Made by a program: the position numbers and the translations under genes. The notes under the pieces are model-generated. The model saw only the letters and a program-made list of their open reading frames with translations, did not search any database and had not been told where the DNA came from. Source: Pseudomonas sp. 8O (GTDB lineage: Bacteria > Pseudomonadota > Gammaproteobacteria > Pseudomonadales > Pseudomonadaceae). From it: a stretch of DNA of 64,000 nucleotides. The stretch spans positions 496,001 through 560,000 of the forward strand of contig NZ_LR733267.1 in the NCBI RefSeq assembly GCF_902506495.1. Direction: 5' to 3'. Numbering within the stretch: the stretch's first letter is position 1; each line of letters starts with the position of its first letter. Shown piece after piece: positions 58,818 through 64,000 of this stretch.

Positions 58818-60236
58818 CTACAGCAATTTGCCCGGATTCATCAGCCCGGATGGATCCAGCGCCTGCTTGATGCGGGCCATCAGTTCCAGCTCCAACGGCG
58901 CCTTGTAGTGCTGCGCGGCCAGCCGCTTGGACTGGCCCAGGCCATGTTCGGCGCTGATGCTGCCGGCATCTTCCAGGACCTGATCGTAGATCACCCGCAT
59001 GATCGCCTCGGCCTGCGCCTTGAACGGGCCATCCTCGGCGCCGACTGGCTTGCTGATGTTGTAATGCAGGTTGCCGTCGCCGACGTGCCCGTAGGCCACG
59101 ACACGGACGCCAGGAAAAGCCAGTTGCAGCGCCTGGTCGGTACGCGCAATGAAGTCGGGAATACGGCTGACCGGCACACTGATGTCGTGCTTGAGGCTCG
59201 GCCCCTCGTGGTTCTGCGCCTCCGAGATGCCCTCGCGCAGTGCCCACAAGGCGCGCACCTGCGCATCGCTACCAGCCAGCACAGCATCCAACGCCATGCC
59301 CTTTTCGAACGCCTCGCCGATGCCCTGCTCGAGCATTTCGTTCAACGGCGCATTGGGCTGGGTATCGCTCAGTTCGATCAGTACGTACCAGGGATGCGCT
59401 TCGGCGAAGGGATCGCTGACGCCGGTGACATGGCGCAGGACGAACTCGACGCTCTGCCGCGACATCAGCTCGAAACCTGTCAGGCGGTCGCCGCACAGAC
59501 CGCGCATCTGCCCGATCAGCTCGACGGCTGCCTGTGGGCTGGGCAGCGCCACCCAGGCGGTAGTCAGGCTGCGCACCGCCGGGAACAGCTTGAGCACGGC
59601 GGCGGTGATGATGCCCAGCGTACCCTCGCTGCCGATGAACAGGTGCTTGAGGTCATAGCCGGTATTGTCCTTGCGCAGGCCGCGCAGGCCGTCCCAGATG
59701 CGCCCGTCGGGCAGCACCACTTCCAGCCCCAGCGCCAGGTCGCGCATGTTGCCGTAACGCAGCACGGCGGTGCCACCAGCATTTGTCGCCAGGTTGCCAC
59801 CGACCGTGCAGCTGCCCTCGGCACCCAACGACAGCGGGAACAACCGGCCGACTTCGGCGGCGGCCTCCTGCAGCTGCTGCAGGATCACCCCGGCTTCGAC
59901 GGTAATGGTTTCGTTGGCCACGTCCACTTCACGGATGCGCTTCATGCGCGTCAGCGACAGCACGATCTGCGCCCCGGAGTCGTCCGGAATAGAGCCGCCG
60001 CACAGGCCGGTATTGCCGCCCTGCGGCACCAGCGCGACGCCGGCCTGCACGCACAGACGCACAACGGCAGCGACCTCCTCGGTCGAGGCAGGCCGCAGCA
60101 CTGCAGCCGCCTGGCCGCGATAGGCGCCGCGCCAGTCGCTCAGGTAACTCTGCATGCGCTCGGCATCGAGGATCAGGCCGGCCTCGCCGACCACGTCGCG
60201 CAGCGCCTGGATCAGATGTTCGGACAGGCCACTCAT
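58818..60236 (-). CDS. FAD-linked 2-hydroxyacid oxidase/dehydrogenase
   Basis: A 472-residue PCMH-type flavoenzyme of the D-lactate / D-2-hydroxyglutarate dehydrogenase group. FAD-binding segment VVRLCVQAGVALVPQGGNTGLCGGS (about 57-81), LSLGAEGSCTVGGNLATNAGG, and the substrate-site region VVAYGHVGDGNLHYNI with HGLGQSKR near the C-terminus. It would oxidise a D-2-hydroxyacid produced in hexarate breakdown. It ends 26 bp before the hydroxyacid dehydrogenase and begins 1 bp after garD. Confidence 0.92.
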   Translation of the reverse strand: MSGLSEHLIQALRDVVGEAGLILDAERMQSYLSDWRGAYRGQAAAVLRPASTEEVAAVVRLCVQAGVALVPQGGNTGLCGGSIPDDSGAQIVLSLTRMKRIREVDVANETITVEAGVILQQLQEAAAEVGRLFPLSLGAEGSCTVGGNLATNAGGTAVLRYGNMRDLALGLEVVLPDGRIWDGLRGLRKDNTGYDLKHLFIGSEGTLGIITAAVLKLFPAVRSLTTAWVALPSPQAAVELIGQMRGLCGDRLTGFELMSRQSVEFVLRHVTGVSDPFAEAHPWYVLIELSDTQPNAPLNEMLEQGIGEAFEKGMALDAVLAGSDAQVRALWALREGISEAQNHEGPSLKHDISVPVSRIPDFIARTDQALQLAFPGVRVVAYGHVGDGNLHYNISKPVGAEDGPFKAQAEAIMRVIYDQVLEDAGSISAEHGLGQSKRLAAQHYKAPLELELMARIKQALDPSGLMNPGKLL

Positions 60237-60237
60237 C

Positions 60238-61794
60238 TCAGGTCACCGGCGCCGGGTTGAACAGCACCAGGTCGTTGTGCAGGCGCAAGTGTTCGGCGCA
60301 GGTCTGCTTGCGACCGCTGGCCACGTCCAGGTAGAGCTGGAAGATATGCCAGCCCATTTCCTCCAGGGTCATATGCCCGGAGACGATCTGCCCGGCGTCG
60401 ACGTCGATCAGGTCCGGCCAACGCTCGGCCAATTGGGTGCGCGTAGCCACCTTGATCACCGGCACCATGGACAACCCGTAAGGCGTACCGCGACCGGTGG
60501 TGAAGATGTGCAGGTTCATCCCGGCAGCCAGTTGCAGGGTGCCGCAGATGAAGTCGCTCGCCGGCGTGGCGCAGAACCACAGGCCCTTGCCACGAATGCG
60601 CTCACCCGGTGCCACGACGCCGGCAATCGGGCTGTTGCCGGATTTTGCGATGGAGCCCATGGCCTTCTCGACGATGTTGTTCAGCCCGCCCTTCTTGTTG
60701 CCCGGCGTGGTGTTGGCGCTGCGGTCGGCCATGCCGCGCGACAGATAGCGGTCGTACCAGTCCATCTCGCGGATCAGCGCATCGGCTACCTCGACGCTGG
60801 CGGCGCGCGGCGTGAGCAAGTGGATGCCGTCACGCACCTCGGTGTTCTCGGAGAACATCACCGTGGCGCCGGCGCGCACCAGCAGATCGGCGGCCACCCC
60901 CAGAGCCGGGTTGGCGGTGATGCCGGAGAAGGCATCGCTGCCGCCGCACTGCATGCCGACCACCAGTTCGGAAGCCGGTACGGTCTCGCGGCGACGCTGA
61001 TCGAGCACCTTCAGGCGCTCCTCGATCATGCTCATGATCTGCTCGACCATGCCGGTGAAACCGGTGCCGGAATCCTGCAGGCGGAACAGCCAGTCCTCCT
61101 CGTCCATGCCGTTGGTGAGCTGATCACCATCCATCAACTGGCTGGCCTGCAGCTTCTCGCAGCCGAGGCTGATCACCAGTGCCTGACCGCCGAAGTTGGG
61201 GTTGCGGCTGATGTTGTACAGGGTGCGGATCGGCACCACGGCGTCCGGCGCGTTGATTGCCACGCCGCAGCCGTAGCTGTGCGACAGCGCCACCACATCG
61301 TCGACGTTGGGGTATTTGGGCAGGAGTTCCTTGCGCACGCGCTCGACCACATGATCGAGCACGCCGACCACGCACTGCACGGTGGTGGTCACACCGAGGA
61401 TATTGCGCGTGCCGACCGTGCCATCCGGGTTGCGGAAGCCCTCGAAGCTGTAGCCCTGCAGCGGCTCGCCGGGCGAGGTCTTGATCGTCGCCTTGGGCAG
61501 GTTGTCCAGTACAGGTGGCTCGGGCATGCGCAGCACCTGCTCGGTGACCCAGCTACCAGCGGCGATGGGTTTCAGCGCATAGCCGATGACCTCGCCATAA
61601 CGCACCACCTCGCCGCCCTCGGCGATGTCCACCAGCGCCACCTTGTGGCTTTGCGGGATGCCTTCGGCGGCCTTGAGGCCATCGTCGAACTGGCCGCCAG
61701 CGGCGACGCCCTGGTCATTGACCACTACACCGACGTTGTCGGTCGGGTGCAGGCGGATGTAACGGGGCGAATCCTGATGGGGAATCAACTGCAT
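60238..61794 (-). CDS. garD: Galactarate dehydratase
   Basis: A 518-residue member of the UxaA/GarD dehydratase family. The N-terminal SAF domain is about 1-95; the main part has GFRNPDGTVGTRNILGVTTTVQC, SHSYGCGVAINAP, GMQCGGSDAFSGITANPA and MLHIFTTGRGTPYG-like (position about 425). It dehydrates galactarate to 5-dehydro-4-deoxy-D-glucarate. It lies between gudP and the FAD oxidase with 22 and 1 bp gaps. Confidence 0.93.
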   Translation of the reverse strand: MQLIPHQDSPRYIRLHPTDNVGVVVNDQGVAAGGQFDDGLKAAEGIPQSHKVALVDIAEGGEVVRYGEVIGYALKPIAAGSWVTEQVLRMPEPPVLDNLPKATIKTSPGEPLQGYSFEGFRNPDGTVGTRNILGVTTTVQCVVGVLDHVVERVRKELLPKYPNVDDVVALSHSYGCGVAINAPDAVVPIRTLYNISRNPNFGGQALVISLGCEKLQASQLMDGDQLTNGMDEEDWLFRLQDSGTGFTGMVEQIMSMIEERLKVLDQRRRETVPASELVVGMQCGGSDAFSGITANPALGVAADLLVRAGATVMFSENTEVRDGIHLLTPRAASVEVADALIREMDWYDRYLSRGMADRSANTTPGNKKGGLNNIVEKAMGSIAKSGNSPIAGVVAPGERIRGKGLWFCATPASDFICGTLQLAAGMNLHIFTTGRGTPYGLSMVPVIKVATRTQLAERWPDLIDVDAGQIVSGHMTLEEMGWHIFQLYLDVASGRKQTCAEHLRLHNDLVLFNPAPVT

Positions 61795-61816
61795 GACACG
61801 TGCTCCTGTTGTGCAT

Positions 61817-63142
61817 TCAGGATGTCGAGCCAGACGTGGCGTCCAGCTCGACCCTGTGAATTTGGCCGACGATCAGGCCGAAGCTGACGACCGCCAGCAG
61901 GGCATTGAGGCCGACATAGGCCAATGCCCCATCGAAAGAACCGGTATGGCTGACCAGGTAGCCGATGACGATGGGTGTGGTAATCGCCGCCAGGTTGCCG
62001 AAGGTGTTGAACAACCCACCGGACAGGCCGAGGATCTGCCGTGGCGAGGTGTCGGCCACCAACGTCCAACCCAGCGAGCCGAGGCCCTTGCCGAAGAACG
62101 CCAGGGCCATCAGCGCCACCACCGCAGTGTCGCTGTCGGCGAAGATGCACAGCATCAGGCTGCTCGACAGCAGCAGGCCGAGCACCATCGGCAGCTTGCG
62201 CGCCAGGGTCAGCGAATGGCCGCGACGCAGCATGCCGTCGGACAACAGCCCGCCAAGCACGCCGCCGACACAGCCACTGATAGCCGGCAATGCAGCGGCA
62301 AAACCGGCACCGAGAATACTCATGCCGCGCGCCTGCACCAGATAGACCGGAAACCAGGTCAGAAAGAAGTAGGTAATGGCGTTGTTGCAGTATTGGCCGA
62401 GATAGATGCCAATCATCGTGCGCTGCCGAAGCAGCAGGCCGAGGTATCGCCACTGCGAGCTGCCGGCACTGCCGCGCGGCCCTTCCAGATCGATCAGCGC
62501 CCCGCCTCGTTCCAGGTAGGCCAACTCGGCCGCCTCGATACCTGGATGCTGGCGTGGCCCGTACAGCTGCTTCAACCACAGCAGTGACAACGCCAGGCCG
62601 AGGCAACCGAGCACGATGAATACCGCTTGCCAACCCATGGTTTGCACCACCCAGCCCATCAATGGGGCGAACAGCGCGGTGGCAGCATACTGCGCCGAGC
62701 TGGAGATGGCCGTGGCGGTGGCGCGCTCGGCAGTGGGAAACCAGGAGGCGATGATCCGGGCGTTGCCGGGAAAGCACGGCGCGCTGGCGAAACCCACCAG
62801 CAGCCGCAGCAAAAACATCGAGGTCACCGCCCAGGTGGTCGGCAGCCAGCCGACGAAACCCTGCAGCAGAGTCAGCGCCGACCAGATGAACAGCGCCAGG
62901 GTATAGACGGGTTTGGTGCCGAAGCGGTCGAACAGCCAACCGCCGGGAATCTGCCCGATGACGTAGGCCCAGCCGAAGGCCGAGAAGATGTAGCCGAGCG
63001 TCACCGCGTCGATGCCCAGGCCGGCCTGCATCGCAGAACCGGCGACGGAGAGGCTGGAGCGATCGGCGAAGGTGATGGTGGTGACCAGAAACAGCATCAG
63101 CAGGATGCTGTAGCGCACACGACCCGGTTTGGCATCTGGCAT
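61817..63142 (-). CDS. gudP: Glucarate/galactarate MFS transporter
   Basis: A 441-residue MFS symporter of the anion:cation / GudP subfamily with 12 helices. Signature pieces: LMLFLVTTITFADRSSLSVAGS, AYVIGQIPGGWLFDRFGTKPVY, GFASAPCFPGNARIIASWFPTAERATA, and NAITYFFLTWFPVYL. Imports D-glucarate and galactarate. Start at ATG 63142 (MPDAKPGR); a frame extending to 63193 is less likely. Confidence 0.93.
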   Translation of the reverse strand: MPDAKPGRVRYSILLMLFLVTTITFADRSSLSVAGSAMQAGLGIDAVTLGYIFSAFGWAYVIGQIPGGWLFDRFGTKPVYTLALFIWSALTLLQGFVGWLPTTWAVTSMFLLRLLVGFASAPCFPGNARIIASWFPTAERATATAISSSAQYAATALFAPLMGWVVQTMGWQAVFIVLGCLGLALSLLWLKQLYGPRQHPGIEAAELAYLERGGALIDLEGPRGSAGSSQWRYLGLLLRQRTMIGIYLGQYCNNAITYFFLTWFPVYLVQARGMSILGAGFAAALPAISGCVGGVLGGLLSDGMLRRGHSLTLARKLPMVLGLLLSSSLMLCIFADSDTAVVALMALAFFGKGLGSLGWTLVADTSPRQILGLSGGLFNTFGNLAAITTPIVIGYLVSHTGSFDGALAYVGLNALLAVVSFGLIVGQIHRVELDATSGSTS

Positions 63143-63248
63143 CGGCAAGGCTCGTGAGACAGAAGGAAAGGCTGAGCCGGTAAGGTGGGCCACGTCAGAC
63201 CGTAGAGTGGGCCGGGCGGCGCTCCGCGTCAGCCACGGTCATCAACCC

Positions 63249-63304
63249 GTAGGGTGGGCTTTAGCCCACCGATTGTAGTCACGGTGGGCTGAAGCCCACC
63301 CTAC
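63249..63304. repeat. REP-like inverted pair (GTAGGGTGGGCT type)
   Basis: 23-bp arms 63249-63271 and 63282-63304 with one mismatch around 10 bases, lying in the 190-bp gap between gudD and gudP. Confidence 0.85.
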
Positions 63305-63332
63305 AAAGCCACGGAGCGGCACCAGACTCAGC

Positions 63333-64000
63333 TCAACGCACCAGGCAGGGCTTCTTGTTATTGAAGGTCCAGCCCGGAATCAGGTACTGCATGGCCACCG
63401 CGTCATCACGTGCGCCCAGGCCCTTGGCCTGATACAGCTCATGCGCCTTGGCCAGTGCGTCCCAGTCCAGCTCGACGCCGAGGCCCGGCGTTTTCGGCAC
63501 TTGCACCAGACCACCTTCGATACGCAGCGGGTTGCGCGTCAGGTACTGGCCATCCTGCCAGATCCAGTGGGTATCGATGGCAGTGACGCGGCCCGGTGCA
63601 GCAGCGGCGACGTGGGTGAACATGGCCAGCGAGATGTCGAAGTGGTTGTTCGAGTGTGAGCCCCAGGTCAAGCCCCAGTCGTTGCACATCTGCGCCACAC
63701 GCACGGAACCGGCCATGGTCCAGAAGTGCGGGTCGGCCAGCGGAATGTCCACCGATTGCAGGGAGATGGTGTGGCCCATCTGCCGCCAGTCAGTGGCGAT
63801 CATGTTGGTCGCTGTGGGCAGACCGGTGGCGCGGCGGAATTCGGCCATCACCTCGCGGCCGGAATAACCGTTCTCGGCACCGCAAGGGTCTTCGGCATAA
63901 GCCAGCACGCCGTGCAGGTCACGGCACAGGGCGATGGCCTGATCCAGCGACCAGCCGCCATTGGGGTCCAGCGTCACACGAGCCTCGGGGAAGCGCGCGG
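63333..64000 (-). CDS. gudD: Glucarate dehydratase, 5' part beyond window
   Basis: The C-terminal ~222 residues of a mandelate-racemase / enolase superfamily dehydratase that converts D-glucarate to 5-dehydro-4-deoxy-D-glucarate. Visible are VTLDPNGGWSLDQAI (metal Asp), YAEDPCGAENGYSGRE, NMIATDWRQM (catalytic Asp region) and WGSHSNNHFDISLAM with the catalytic His. The start lies past base 64000. Transcribed towards gudP and garD, so it heads the hexarate operon or is its separate first unit because of the REP in between. Confidence 0.96.
   Translation of the reverse strand, partial: ARFPEARVTLDPNGGWSLDQAIALCRDLHGVLAYAEDPCGAENGYSGREVMAEFRRATGLPTATNMIATDWRQMGHTISLQSVDIPLADPHFWTMAGSVRVAQMCNDWGLTWGSHSNNHFDISLAMFTHVAAAAPGRVTAIDTHWIWQDGQYLTRNPLRIEGGLVQVPKTPGLGVELDWDALAKAHELYQAKGLGARDDAVAMQYLIPGWTFNNKKPCLVR

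Noticed and set aside
58908..61887. Two long plus ORFs (450 and 577 codons)
   Set aside because: Antisense to the FAD oxidase and garD genes.
1..64000. Search for tRNA, rRNA, prophage, transposase and toxin-antitoxin genes
   Set aside because: No cloverleaf, transposase motif, integrase or toxin-antitoxin pair was recognised by eye.

Overview
The window is a compact stretch of chromosome from a gamma-proteobacterium of the genus Pseudomonas. GC content is high, genes are dense on both strands, and nearly every protein has a clear Pseudomonas look (OprD and OprO/P porins, PraB, AsrA-type second Lon, Icp, SlyX, MinCDE). Gene orders such as aspS-dps-GGDEF-csp-slyX-HIT-oprD-thioesterase-proS, and pirin-acyltransferase-minCDE-rluA-like-apeB, match my memory of P. 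aeruginosa neighbourhoods. The PraB/FadL pair and the accessory exporter point to the P. mendocina / oleovorans side of the genus. The genus is inferred from these gene sets, not from an rRNA gene; no rRNA, tRNA, CRISPR array, prophage or insertion sequence was seen.

Layout. 1-11.4 kb: housekeeping and stress block (aspS 3' truncated by the window edge, an Hpt/HD-GYP protein, Dps, a diguanylate cyclase, a membrane cold-shock-domain protein, slyX, a HIT protein, an OprD porin with candidate ArgR sites, a thioesterase, proS, a lipoprotein). 11.5-18 kb: aldo/keto reductase, VOC protein, methyltransferase, a very large class A PBP-like protein, an alpha/beta hydrolase lipoprotein and a VF530-type protein. 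18.0-18.7 kb: a roughly 690-bp imperfect inverted repeat holding only spurious ORFs. 18.8-28.4 kb: putP, a FemAB/DUF482-like protein, an exported inorganic pyrophosphatase convergent with an OprO/OprP-type porin, and small membrane or metabolic genes. 28.5-33.8 kb: envelope lipid genes (exported hydrolase overlapping an MlaA-like protein, pirin, patatin, LpxL-type acyltransferase). 34-36.7 kb: minCDE and a RluA-family pseudouridine synthase. 36.9-44.4 kb: a likely accessory insertion carrying a four-gene overlapping ABC/TolC/HlyD exporter and praB-fadL. 44.5-46.4 kb: apeB and a gmhA of the enterobacterial subtype. 46.4-50.7 kb: a tight operon of a cupredoxin-like protein, a membrane GGDEF/EAL protein, a DUF3034 outer-membrane protein and a lipoprotein truncated globin. 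50.9-55.5 kb: AraC regulator, a membrane-anchored unknown, the AsrA-type Lon behind a near-consensus heat-shock promoter, and the Icp peptidase inhibitor. 55.5-55.9 kb: a cluster of REP-like palindromes. 55.9-64 kb: an ABC-2 exporter and a D-glucarate/galactarate catabolic cluster (gudD partial, gudP, garD, FAD-linked hydroxyacid oxidase, hydroxyacid dehydrogenase).

The best candidates for undescribed biology are the cupredoxin/c-di-GMP/DUF3034/globin operon, the hydrolase/non-lipidated MlaA pair, the exported pyrophosphatase next to a polyphosphate-type porin, and the long inverted-repeat element. Family assignments rest on reading the translated sequences by eye; no database search was possible.
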